Positions 1-5,835 of a stretch of 8,566 nt of DNA are shown one piece after another. The stretch comes from DASZZV01 sp035544835. Its GTDB lineage: Bacteria; Acidobacteriota; Thermoanaerobaculia; Gp7-AA8. Below the pieces are notes generated by a model. It saw only the letters and a program-made list of their open reading frames with translations. It ran no database searches and had not been told where the DNA came from. The DNA lies in the NCBI GenBank assembly GCA_035544835.1, contig DASZZV010000063.1, positions 1 to 8,566 of the forward strand, written 5' to 3'. Made by a program: the position numbers and the translations under genes. How positions within the stretch are numbered: position 1 is the stretch's first letter; each line of letters begins with the position of its first letter.

Positions 1-76
1 ATCTGGGCGGGGGCCTTAGACCCTTGGCAATCGAAAATGTTTGCGAGCACCACGATGGAAGGGCCCCCGCCCAGAT
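1..76. repeat. 15-bp perfect inverted repeat at window edge
   Basis: ATCTGGGCGGGGGCC at 1-15 is matched exactly by its reverse complement GGCCCCCGCCCAGAT at 62-76, with a 46-nt spacer. Because the left arm starts at base 1, the repeat may continue outside the window. The right arm runs directly into the dispersed-type unit at 74-100, so both may belong to one composite element. No ORF here has coding character or a ribosome binding site. Function unknown. Confidence 0.6.
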
Positions 77-265
77 CCCTCGCTGCGGCTCGGGATGACA
101 CATCAGGGAACCCGCGTAAATACAGGGAGTTTCTTAGAAGCGAAGCGAAGGATCTCTGATGACATTACCGCGTACATTGAGTACCTCGCGAGTGTCACCA
201 AAGATCCTTCGGTCGCACTCCCTCTTTCTGGCTTTGTTTTCGCTCGTGCTCCCTCAGGATGACAA
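74..265. repeat. cluster of GATCC(C/T)TCG...GGATGACA palindromic repeat units
   Basis: Three related units lie in this gene-free stretch. The first (74-100) begins GATCCCTCGCTGCGG and ends CGGGATGACA. The second (about 141-163) contains CGAAGCGAAGGATCT in opposite orientation. The third (202-265) begins AGATCCTTCGGTCGC and ends CAGGATGACA, with a partly duplicated CTCCCTC segment inside it. Units two and three face each other: CGAAGGATCT (146-155) pairs with AGATCCTTCG (202-211), GACA (161-164) with TGTC (193-196), and CGCGTAC with GTACctCGCG near the centre, giving a folded structure of about 66 bp. They resemble short intergenic repeats found in many copies in environmental bacterial genomes, which is recollection and not a search. 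The rest of 1-316 holds only the ribosome binding site of the next gene. I recognise no promoter. Confidence 0.55.
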
Positions 266-316
266 CAGCCGGCCGGCCTCGCCACCCGTAGTCAATGGCG
301 CAGAGGAGTCGCACGA

Positions 317-1081
317 ATGGATAAGACCCGTATCGATCTAAGCGGTAAGGTCGCCCTCATCACCGGGTCCTCGCGAGGGATCGGCAGGGAGATCGCCATC
401 CGGATGAGCGTGGCCGGCGCGAATGTTGTGGTGAACTATTCTCGTGACGAGGAGGGAGCGCGCGCAGTGGTGGCGTCTCTTGGCGCCGGTGCGATTTCCG
501 TCCAGGCCGATATCTCCGACCCGCCGGCCGTCGAGCGCCTGATCGAGGCGGCCATTGAGAGGTTCGGCCGGATCGACATCCTGGTCAACAACGCCGCGAC
601 ATTCGCCGAGAACCGTTTCGACGATGACGACTATGAAGCCTGGCAGGCTGGCTGGATGCGCACCTTTCAGGTCAACGTCTTCGGTGCCGCCAACGCTGCC
701 TGGATGGCCATGCGGCAGATGCGCAGGCAGGGTGGAGGCAAGATCATCAACATCGCATCCCGTGCCGCGTTCCGAGGAGAAACAACTTTTGCCGATTATG
801 GTGCCTCGAAGGCGGCCATCGTAAACCTCACCCGCTCCATGGCCCGCGCCTGCGCCAAAGACAATATCGTGACGAGCTGTGTGGCTCCCGGGTTCATCGA
901 GACCGAGATGGCCGCTGAGGAGCTCGCCAAGAACCGGGTCGATATCGAGAGCCAGATTCCACTGGGCAGAGTTGGTAGCGTGGATGACGTCGCCGCCGTC
1001 GTGCTCTTCCTCGCTTCTCCGTGGGCCGACTATTTGAACGGCGTCACAATCGACGTGAACGGGGGATCGTACTTCCACTGA
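317..1081 (+). CDS. SDR family NAD(P)-dependent oxidoreductase (FabG-like)
   Basis: This is a classical short-chain dehydrogenase/reductase of 254 residues, the normal length for the family, predicted cytosolic. The cofactor loop TGSSRGIG is at residues 16-23, the adenine-contacting Asp at 65, NNAA at 91-94, and the catalytic tetrad at Asn120, Ser148, Tyr161 and Lys165 (YGASK). PGFIET (191-196) and NGVTIDVNGG (241-250) are typical C-terminal motifs. The NYSR after the second strand (residues 40-43) suggests NADPH over NADH. The ATG is chosen because AGAGGAG (302-308) lies 8 nt upstream. It reduces or oxidises a carbonyl/alcohol pair. The substrate cannot be told from sequence: it resembles 3-oxoacyl-ACP reductase, but no fatty-acid genes are adjacent, so fabG is not assigned. 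It appears to be transcribed alone, after a repeat-rich spacer. Confidence 0.93.
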   Translation: MDKTRIDLSGKVALITGSSRGIGREIAIRMSVAGANVVVNYSRDEEGARAVVASLGAGAISVQADISDPPAVERLIEAAIERFGRIDILVNNAATFAENRFDDDDYEAWQAGWMRTFQVNVFGAANAAWMAMRQMRRQGGGKIINIASRAAFRGETTFADYGASKAAIVNLTRSMARACAKDNIVTSCVAPGFIETEMAAEELAKNRVDIESQIPLGRVGSVDDVAAVVLFLASPWADYLNGVTIDVNGGSYFH

Positions 1082-1224
1082 CGTGCTTTCTGGGAACCGG
1101 CTACCGACACACCCTCGGCAGATCACCCAGTGGCAGAGCCATTGCAGTTCATCGATGCTGAGTGACCGGAACGTGTGAACCCCGATCGAGTGGAAACATT
1201 CACTGAACATGGAGGCCTGAGCCG

Positions 1225-1416
1225 ATGTCCGCAATTGCAATAGCCGTTGTCTCCGTGGCCGCCGTTTGCCTGGCCCTGCTTCTCGCCTTTGTCCCTTTGA
1301 GACTGATGCTCGACTTCATGTCCAGAAGAGTTGCTCAGCCGATTCGCGAGTTCATTCAGCGGCGCAAAGACCGGCGCACCGCGAATCGTGAGTCTTCCGA
1401 TCGTCGGGTGGTGTGA
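1225..1416 (+). CDS. small single-pass membrane protein, unknown function
   Basis: A 63-residue ORF with a good Shine-Dalgarno (GGAGG, 1211-1215, 9 nt before ATG). Residues 3-30 are almost wholly hydrophobic (Ala, Val, Leu, Ile) and form one predicted transmembrane helix. From residue 34 on the chain is strongly basic and polar (SRR, RRKDRR, SDRR), so the C-terminus should face the cytoplasm by the positive-inside rule. I know no family for it. It lies 143 nt after the dehydrogenase on the same strand and converges with the TlpA-like gene. Short length and lack of homology evidence leave some chance that it is spurious. The ribosome binding site and the clear segregation of hydrophobic and basic halves argue that it is real. 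Confidence 0.55.
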   Translation: MSAIAIAVVSVAAVCLALLLAFVPLRLMLDFMSRRVAQPIREFIQRRKDRRTANRESSDRRVV

Positions 1417-1457
1417 GCCCTCGGCCCTACCCCGGTTCATGGGCCCGGCTCGAGGGC
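1417..1457. terminator. possible weak bidirectional hairpin between convergent genes
   Basis: GCCCTCG (1417-1423), directly after the stop codon of the small membrane protein, is complementary to CGAGGGC (1451-1457), with a GC-rich 27-nt loop. There is no T-tract on either side, so intrinsic termination is uncertain. The position between converging genes is the main support. Confidence 0.2.
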
Positions 1458-1506
1458 GCCTGTCCCTCGGCGATGGCCAGGAGGGCATCCACATCACCAG
1501 AGCCGG

Positions 1507-2130
1507 CTATTTTCTCAGGGCCTGTCGAAGCGCCTGCTGAAACTGCGCGGTGGTAGTGTCGAGAAGTCCGGTGACGTACAAGACGACGCGCCCCTCGCGG
1601 TCGAGCAAAACCGTCGTCGGAATCACGGTCGTCTGCATGACGTCAGCAATTTTTTCCTTGGAATCGAAGGCAATTCGATAACCGATCTTGTGCTCGACTC
1701 CGAAACCGAGGACCTGAGGCTCCGTTCCGGGAGCATCAATGCTGATGCCGACCACCTCGAGCCCATCCTTCGCGGAGGATTCGACGAGCTGGTTCAACTG
1801 CGGAATCTCCGCCCGACATGGACCGCACCAGGTGGCCCATACATTCAAAAGCACCGCTTTCCCGTGAAGCGACGAAATTGCCAGGGGACTCTTGTCGGCA
1901 TTCTCCAGCTCGTAGGATGCGAGACGCCGGGCAAGATCTGCCTGCGGGTCATTGCTTTCCCCAGGTTCAACCACGGTTGCAGCGCTTTTCTCGCGCCCCG
2001 CCGTCGGTTGCAAATCGCCCGGCGTACTTTCAGAAACGGTCGGTGTGGAGCTCTCGCGCCTACATGCCGGCGTCAGCAGCAGCAAAAACAGGGACAACAT
2101 CGCGGCAACCCTCAGGGCAGTCTGTCTCAA
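1507..2130 (-). CDS. TlpA-like thioredoxin-fold lipoprotein (thiol-disulfide oxidoreductase)
   Basis: A 207-residue exported thioredoxin-like protein of the TlpA/ResA type. Residues 1-22 form a signal peptide (Arg2, Arg7, then a Leu-rich core) ending LTPAC, so Cys23 is a likely lipidation site, although Thr at -3 is not the usual lipobox residue. Residues 24-68 are a Ser/Thr/Pro/Glu-rich linker. The thioredoxin domain spans about 69-207, with active-site WCGPC at 101-105 and cis-proline Pro171 in IPTT. Such proteins reduce disulfides outside the cytoplasm, often for cytochrome c maturation, but no cytochrome genes are nearby and the client is unknown. The start is TTG (2130-2128), fixed by AGGAG (2140-2136) 5 nt upstream and by the signal peptide that follows at once. 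It lies downstream of the L25 gene on the same strand, but an intrinsic terminator fills the 66-nt gap. Confidence 0.9.
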   Translation of the reverse strand: MRQTALRVAAMLSLFLLLLTPACRRESSTPTVSESTPGDLQPTAGREKSAATVVEPGESNDPQADLARRLASYELENADKSPLAISSLHGKAVLLNVWATWCGPCRAEIPQLNQLVESSAKDGLEVVGISIDAPGTEPQVLGFGVEHKIGYRIAFDSKEKIADVMQTTVIPTTVLLDREGRVVLYVTGLLDTTTAQFQQALRQALRK

Positions 2131-2147
2131 CGATTCTCCTGTAACGT

Positions 2148-2173
2148 AAAAAGCCCCGCCGAAGCGAGGCTTT
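2148..2173 (-). terminator. intrinsic terminator of the L25/Ctc gene
   Basis: Read on the minus strand, AAAGCCTCGC, a TTCG loop and GCGGGGCTTT form a 10-bp stem (one G-U pair) closed by a stable C(UUCG)G tetraloop and followed by a run of five U. This is a textbook Rho-independent terminator 23 nt after the L25 stop codon. It ends only 17 nt before the TTG start of the TlpA-like gene. Confidence 0.85.
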
Positions 2174-2196
2174 CTGAAACAACGAAAGAGTGAATC

Positions 2197-2850
2197 CTAC
2201 TCCGTGGCAGTTTCGATCTTACCCTTCTTGATGACTTCGGGCTCTTCAGTCTCGGCCACAGCAACTTCCTCGGCGACAACTTCAACCTTCGGCGTGACGA
2301 CGGAAACGATGACGCGATCGAGATCGTCGAACATCTTGACGCCGTCTGGAATCTTCAGGTCGGCGATCCGGATGAACTGATGCAGGTTCAGCTCGGTGAC
2401 GTCGACATCGAAGGTATCGGGGATCGCTCCCGGCAGACACTCGACATGTAGCTCTCGAACCTGGTGGTCGAGGATACCGCCGCCGTTCTTGACGCCGATA
2501 GCCAGCCCCTTGAGGTGAACGGGGATCGTGACGCGGACCACTTCGTCCATGACTACGCGGATGAAATCGATGTGCTTCATTTTCCGGGAGATCGGATCCA
2601 GCTGGATGTCCTTGATCATGGCGTGACGTTGCTGATCGCTTCCCGCCATCTTCAGCAGGAAGATCGTGCGGATACCATGCTCACCCTTTAGAACGAGCTC
2701 CGAGACGCTCTTCCGGTCGACCGTGATCGCGACCGATTCCTTGTGGCCGCCGTAAACGATGGCCGGCACTTTACCTTCGGCACGAAGCTTCTTCGCCTTC
2801 TCTTTACCAATCCCCTCACGGCGAGAGACTTCCAGTGTGATTTCAGACAT
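2197..2850 (-). CDS. rplY: 50S ribosomal protein L25/general stress protein Ctc
   Basis: The 217-residue length matches the long L25 form (TL5/CTC), not the short E. coli protein. It binds 5S rRNA in the large subunit. The N-terminal L25 domain covers about 4-95, with RAEGKVPAIVYG (23-34) and DIQLDPISRKMKHIDFIRV (81-99). The C-terminal TL5 beta domain covers about 100-188. The tail (189-217) is rich in Glu, Val and Ala and probably disordered, as often seen in Ctc. The ATG is preceded by AAAGGAG with a spacing of about 12 nt. It lies downstream of prs on the same strand, the common prs-ctc order, but the usual next gene pth (peptidyl-tRNA hydrolase) is absent here. The 387-nt gap to prs carries a large inverted repeat, so separate transcription is likely. 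Confidence 0.95.
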   Translation of the reverse strand: MSEITLEVSRREGIGKEKAKKLRAEGKVPAIVYGGHKESVAITVDRKSVSELVLKGEHGIRTIFLLKMAGSDQQRHAMIKDIQLDPISRKMKHIDFIRVVMDEVVRVTIPVHLKGLAIGVKNGGGILDHQVRELHVECLPGAIPDTFDVDVTELNLHQFIRIADLKIPDGVKMFDDLDRVIVSVVTPKVEVVAEEVAVAETEEPEVIKKGKIETATE

Positions 2851-2932
2851 GACCTGATGTAGCTCCTTTAAATCTTCCTAACCGAGGGGAGTGAAGGACT
2901 TCGCCCCCCCCAAAATTCCAGGAAAGCGTGTG

Positions 2933-2961
2933 ATTCTAGAGGAAAAAGGGAGATTTGGGTA
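2933..2961 (-). promoter_or_regulatory. weak candidate promoter for the L25/Ctc gene
   Basis: On the minus strand TAGAAT (2938-2933) resembles a -10 box, 17 nt after TACCCA (2961-2956), a poor -35. It would give a leader of about 75 nt. A run of eight C on the plus strand (2904-2911) lies between it and the ribosome binding site. Support is weak. The presence of a promoter is expected mainly because the inverted repeat separates this gene from prs. Confidence 0.2.
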
Positions 2962-2987
2962 GGGGTTTAAGCCGATTCCTGTTGGGC

Positions 2988-3226
2988 TGAGTTGCCAGGT
3001 TCCTGATCTAAGCCGCGTAGCGGCGACATCTCGTTAGCTCACGGCGTAAGCCGTGGGAGTGATCGCGGGACCATTTTAAGCCCCGTAGGGGCGGCATCGT
3101 GTGCGAGCGATATGTCGCCCCTCCAGGGCTCGGCATACACGGGGCGTCGGAAACCCACGGCTTACGCCGTGGGCTAACAAGATGTCGCCGCTACGCGGCT
3201 CAGTAACTCAGTAACTCAGCAACTCA
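2988..3226. repeat. composite nested inverted repeat (MITE/REP-like) between prs and rplY
   Basis: The core is a pair of 47-bp arms, 3011-3057 and 3154-3200, complementary at 45 of 47 positions. Each arm contains two small palindromes: GCCGC-GTA-GCGGC and CACGGC-GTAA-GCCGTG. Inside lies a second inverted pair at about 3079-3098 (AGCCCCGTAGGGGCGGCAT) and 3112-3130 (reverse complement AGCCCTGGAGGGGCGACAT). Complementarity weakly extends outward: TGAGTTGC...TTCCTGA at 2988-3006 matches the reverse complement of the CAGTAACT repeats on the right. No ORF and no transposase are present. It resembles non-autonomous palindromic elements seen in environmental genomes. A transcript through it would form a very strong hairpin. 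It starts about 12 bp beyond the prs stop codon. Confidence 0.75.
3201..3224 (+). repeat. 8-bp tandem repeat CAGTAACT x3
   Basis: CAGTAACT at 3201-3208 and 3209-3216, then CAGCAACT at 3217-3224 with one change, followed by a decayed CACAAC. The array abuts the right arm of the large inverted repeat and ends 13 nt from the prs stop codon. It may be the variable end of the element, or a slippage product. Confidence 0.75.
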
Positions 3227-3237
3227 CAACCCTGCCC

Positions 3238-4182
3238 CTACATATCGAACAGCGAGCTGACCGAATCCTCATCATGAATACGCCTGATGGCTTCCGAGAG
3301 CAGCTCCCCGATCGAAAGAGTCTTGATCTTGTTGCACTCGGCCTCTTTGTCGGCCGTGGGCATCGTGTTCGTGACCACGACCTGCTGCAGTTGCGAGCCC
3401 TTGATACGCTCGACGGCAGGGCCGGAAAGCACGGCGTGCGTACAACTGGTGGAGACCGACTTTGCACCCTTGGCCAGGAGCGCTTCGAGTGTGTGAATGA
3501 GCGTTCCAGCCGTGTCGATGATGTCGTCCACAACGAAAACTCTTCGCCCTTCCACCTCGCCGATAATGTGCATCACCTCGGTCTGGTTCTTGGCGGTGCG
3601 GCGCTTGTCGATGATCGCCAGCGATGCACCGAGCCGTTTGGCGTAGGCGCGCGCGCGTTCCACACCGCCGGCGTCCGGCGAGACGATGGTGAGGTCTTCG
3701 AGCTCCAGGGACTTGATGTGACGAATGAGAACGGGAGCGGCGAAAAGATGGTCGACCGGGATGTTGAAGAAGCCCTGAATCTGCGGGGCGTGAAGGTCCA
3801 TCGCCAGGATGCGATCGGCGCCGGCACTCTGAAGCAGGTCGGCCACGAGCTTGGAGGTGATGGGAACCCGAGGCTTGTCCTTCCGATCCTGCCGCGCGTA
3901 GCCGTAGTAGGGAATCACGGCTGTAACCCGGCTGGCTGAAGAGCGCTTGAATGCATCGAGCATGATCAAGAGCTCCATCAGGTTGTCGTTTACAGGAGGA
4001 CAGGTAGGCTGCACGATGAAAACGTCGGCCCCGCGAACGTTCTCGTCGATCTGTGCGTAGTTCTCGCCGTCGGAAAAGTTGTACAGCGAGACGTGACCTG
4101 GCTCAACGCCGAGGTTCTCGCATATCTCGCGTGTCAGCGTGGGGTGGGATCTCCCGCCGAAAATTTTGAGTGGACCGTACAT
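3238..4182 (-). CDS. prs: ribose-phosphate pyrophosphokinase (PRPP synthetase)
   Basis: Makes 5-phosphoribosyl-1-pyrophosphate from ribose 5-phosphate and ATP, feeding purine, pyrimidine, histidine and NAD synthesis; cytosolic. The 314-residue length is that of class I enzymes. The flexible catalytic loop YGYARQDRK is at 93-101, MDLHAPQIQGFF at 128-139 (metal-binding His131), the catalytic-flap segment DKRR at 192-195, and the PRPP-binding loop VVDDIIDTAGT at 217-227. The whole chain is collinear with family members and looks intact. The ATG at 4182-4180 follows a modest purine-rich ribosome binding site (GAAGAG) and fits the normal N-terminus (KIFGGRSHP). A good promoter lies just upstream. 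It is the first gene of a prs-rplY block, with tRNA-Arg divergent, and I see no ispE upstream. Confidence 0.98.
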   Translation of the reverse strand: MYGPLKIFGGRSHPTLTREICENLGVEPGHVSLYNFSDGENYAQIDENVRGADVFIVQPTCPPVNDNLMELLIMLDAFKRSSASRVTAVIPYYGYARQDRKDKPRVPITSKLVADLLQSAGADRILAMDLHAPQIQGFFNIPVDHLFAAPVLIRHIKSLELEDLTIVSPDAGGVERARAYAKRLGASLAIIDKRRTAKNQTEVMHIIGEVEGRRVFVVDDIIDTAGTLIHTLEALLAKGAKSVSTSCTHAVLSGPAVERIKGSQLQQVVVTNTMPTADKEAECNKIKTLSIGELLSEAIRRIHDEDSVSSLFDM

Positions 4183-4214
4183 ATTCTCTTCAGGTGTGTC
4201 CCGAGGGCGGCTGC

Positions 4215-4242
4215 ATTATACAAATCGACACCGAAATGGAAA
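4215..4242 (-). promoter_or_regulatory. sigma70-type promoter of prs
   Basis: On the minus strand, a consensus TATAAT (4220-4215) lies 16 nt after TTTCCA (4242-4237), a four-of-six match to TTGACA. Transcription would start near 4208 and leave a leader of about 25 nt before the prs ATG. Confidence 0.6.
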
Positions 4243-4347
4243 AAGAAATCGCTGCGCGTGGGAGGGAGCGCATATTTGCGCAGAGCGCACCGACTCCTTA
4301 CCGAATAGACCTGAGCGCAGGGAAGCGCCGCGAGGCAGGAACTCGGG

Positions 4348-4353
4348 TACAAT
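4348..4353 (+). promoter_or_regulatory. candidate -10 box of tRNA-Arg
   Basis: TACAAT lies 13 nt before the mature 5' end of the tRNA, as expected for a tRNA promoter. No convincing -35 hexamer is seen at 16-18 nt upstream, where the sequence is GC-rich. Confidence 0.4.
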
Positions 4354-4366
4354 CACAGAGCATCAC

Positions 4367-4443
<77 letters not shown>

Positions 4444-4527
4444 CCCACCTCCTCGCCAACTCTCCATCGGTGTTCGGAACCCCGGCAGGATGCTGGCCCG
4501 CCTTGCAGTCTCAGCGGCCGCCTGGAA

Positions 4528-4544
4528 GGTGCGCTCCCCGCACC
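4528..4544. terminator. small GC hairpin between tRNA-Arg and the DUF6526 gene
   Basis: GGTGCG (4528-4533) pairs with CGCACC (4539-4544) around a 5-nt loop. No T-tract follows on either strand. It could help end the tRNA or the opposing transcript. Apart from it I see nothing in the 168-nt gap 4444-4611. Confidence 0.2.
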
Positions 4545-4611
4545 GAACTAGCTCACGACCGTTCAGCAACGAGGTTAGGCAGCGACTCATCACCACCACC
4601 TAACGCCTTTC

Positions 4612-5049
4612 TCAAACGCGGAAGTGGTCGGGGCGCCAGCTGCCAATTCGGCTCTTGATCTCTTTCCTGCCACGAAGCTTCTCGTCGAGAACGGAACGAG
4701 TGAACTTCTCCAGCTCGATGTCCGAGCAGAAACGCATGGCGATCAGCTGATCCTCCGTAAGCTCGGGGATGCGGGAGTGCAGTTCTGCAGGGAGAAGTTG
4801 TCGCAGGCGGACCTGCTCTTCCATCCGGATGACCCGGTCCTGAACCTTCAGAGCGTAAGTGCGTGTGAGCAGAAAGAGGAAGACCAGAGCGGCAGAGATG
4901 ATGACGTTCCAACCGGTGTCGAAACCCGGTGTGCGAACGAGTCTCCAAATAGCAACAATCACGTTGAGGCTGAAAACCGGAAACAACACGAAGTGAAACA
5001 GCGGATGAAACCGGGCGTGGTTGGCGAAGTTCTGCTCGGATTGCGACAC
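4612..5049 (-). CDS. DUF6526 family membrane protein
   Basis: A 145-residue protein with two predicted transmembrane helices (about 17-36 and 47-66), a short polar N-terminus with the characteristic QNFANHARFHPLFHFVLFP (7-25), and a long charged cytoplasmic C-terminal helix region with RTYALKVQDRVIRMEEQVR (63-81). The end WRPDHFRV resembles the usual family ending. I recognise it as DUF6526 from these motifs; function unknown. The start is GTG (5049-5047), supported by a strong AAGGAGG (5062-5056) 6 nt upstream. It converges on tRNA-Arg and lies 82 nt downstream of the basic-protein gene stop on the same strand, with a GC hairpin between, so it may or may not share a transcript. Confidence 0.85.
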   Translation of the reverse strand: MSQSEQNFANHARFHPLFHFVLFPVFSLNVIVAIWRLVRTPGFDTGWNVIISAALVFLFLLTRTYALKVQDRVIRMEEQVRLRQLLPAELHSRIPELTEDQLIAMRFCSDIELEKFTRSVLDEKLRGRKEIKSRIGSWRPDHFRV

Positions 5050-5095
5050 AGGAAGCCTCCTTGCTGGCTTTGAAGCTGTTGTCTGACGGAGGCTG

Positions 5096-5121
5096 CCGGG
5101 ACGGCGCCAGCGCCGTCCCGG
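5096..5121 (-). terminator. strong GC hairpin after the basic-protein gene
   Basis: A perfect inverted repeat CCGGGACGGCGC/GCGCCGTCCCGG with 2 nt between the arms, 10 nt beyond the stop codon of the gene ending at 5132. It lacks a U-run, so it may be a weak terminator, a transcript-stabilising structure, or a block that separates this gene from the DUF6526 gene. Confidence 0.5.
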
Positions 5122-5131
5122 AGAAGACTGT

Positions 5132-5656
5132 TTATTTCTTGAGCTCAGAACGCATCATACTAATCGCTTCCTCGCGTCCCTGCTGGAGGGCGACCTGCTG
5201 ATAAACCGACCGCCTCTCTTTGGCAATCTGACGAATCAACGACAGATACTTACCCTGAAGCTGTTGGGAGTTCGCTATCTGGGCGTTGGTCGGCGGAGCG
5301 GAAGCTGCCTTACGAGAACGACGCCGGCGCTTTCCTTTAGCACGGGCTCTGGCCGGCTTCGCTTCAGCCTTCACTTCCGGCATCGCCACCACTCCGGGGG
5401 CCGCAGCCGGCCTTGCCCTTCTCTTTCTGGCGCGCGCCTTACGCGCCGGGGCGACACGTGCCGGGGCGACGGCTGGCGTTTGGTTTCGCGTCTCGCGAAG
5501 CATCGCCAGACGGGCTTCCAGATCCCTGATTTCAGAATCCATCTGCCCTAAATACGAGGCCACCTCGGACTTACTCACGCGTTTTTCGGACAACAGCTTT
5601 GCCAGTACATAATGCGCCTGACTGGGACTGATCGTGCTTTGTGAATCCACTTTCAT
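5132..5656 (-). CDS. basic, Ala/Arg/Lys-rich hypothetical protein
   Basis: A 174-residue protein I do not recognise. The N-terminal part (about 11-57) is helical, with a possible small helical domain (SQAHYVLAKLLSEKRVSKSEV) followed by a short coiled-coil-like stretch (SEIRDLEARLAMLRE). The middle (about 60-122) is low-complexity, highly basic and Ala/Pro-rich (ARKARARKRRAR, KGKRRRRSRK), like histone H1-type tails, so nucleic-acid binding is plausible but inferred. The C-terminal helix region (126-174) ends in GREEAISMMRSELKK. An in-frame ATG at 5698 would add 14 residues. I prefer 5656 because AAGGAG (5669-5664) lies 7 nt before it, and a TACAAT box overlaps the upstream ATG. It is divergent from the receiver/GGDEF gene, so the two may share control. 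Confidence 0.75.
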   Translation of the reverse strand: MKVDSQSTISPSQAHYVLAKLLSEKRVSKSEVASYLGQMDSEIRDLEARLAMLRETRNQTPAVAPARVAPARKARARKRRARPAAAPGVVAMPEVKAEAKPARARAKGKRRRRSRKAASAPPTNAQIANSQQLQGKYLSLIRQIAKERRSVYQQVALQQGREEAISMMRSELKK

Positions 5657-5696
5657 CCTTCCACTCCTTAATAAGCCATAATCGACTTGATTCGTC

Positions 5697-5725
5697 ATTG
5701 TAGCCTCGTCTGCCTCATAAGAAAA
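5697..5725 (-). promoter_or_regulatory. candidate promoter of the basic-protein gene
   Basis: On the minus strand TACAAT (5702-5697) lies 17 nt after TTTTCT (5725-5720), a weak -35. Initiation near 5690 would give a leader of about 34 nt containing the AAGGAG site, and would exclude the upstream ATG at 5698 as start. Confidence 0.35.
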
Positions 5726-5745
5726 TGAAACATTAACGAGCAGTC

Positions 5746-5801
5746 ACCGATCATCAGCTTACCGATCATGTGGAACAGCAACAGAAACGTCACGACCGAT
5801 C
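5746..5801. promoter_or_regulatory. direct repeats ACCGATCAT in divergent intergenic region
   Basis: ACCGATCAT occurs at 5746-5754 and again at 5761-5769, 15 bp apart start to start, and the shorter ACCGATC recurs at 5795-5801. They lie between the divergent start sites of the basic protein and the signalling protein, where a transcription factor would be expected to bind. No known binding consensus is recognised. Confidence 0.3.
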
Positions 5802-5835
5802 GCCGCGCGCAGCGCCTTGACGCTGTGGGGATCCT

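Noticed and set aside
41..262. Possible small gene before the dehydrogenase
   Set aside because: It consists of the repeat units, has no ribosome binding site, and the frames lack protein-like composition.
338..1240. 300-residue open frame on the minus strand opposite the dehydrogenase
   Set aside because: It lies antisense to a well-supported SDR gene, has no family motifs and reflects GC-rich codon bias.
1690..2193. 167-residue plus-strand open frame across the TlpA-like gene
   Set aside because: It is the antisense shadow of a gene with signal peptide, WCGPC and cis-Pro, and it crosses the intrinsic terminator.
3010..3200. CRISPR array
   Set aside because: The repeats are inverted and nested with no regular spacers, and no cas genes are present.
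3274..3939. 221-residue plus-strand open frame inside prs
   Set aside because: It is fully antisense to an intact prs gene; its composition is that of a mirror frame.
4444..4611. tRNA-associated integration (att) site
   Set aside because: No duplicated tRNA 3' end and no integrase are seen in the window.
5657..5698. Upstream ATG at 5698 for the basic protein
   Set aside because: The extension encodes the better ribosome binding site of the ATG at 5656 and overlaps a probable -10 box.
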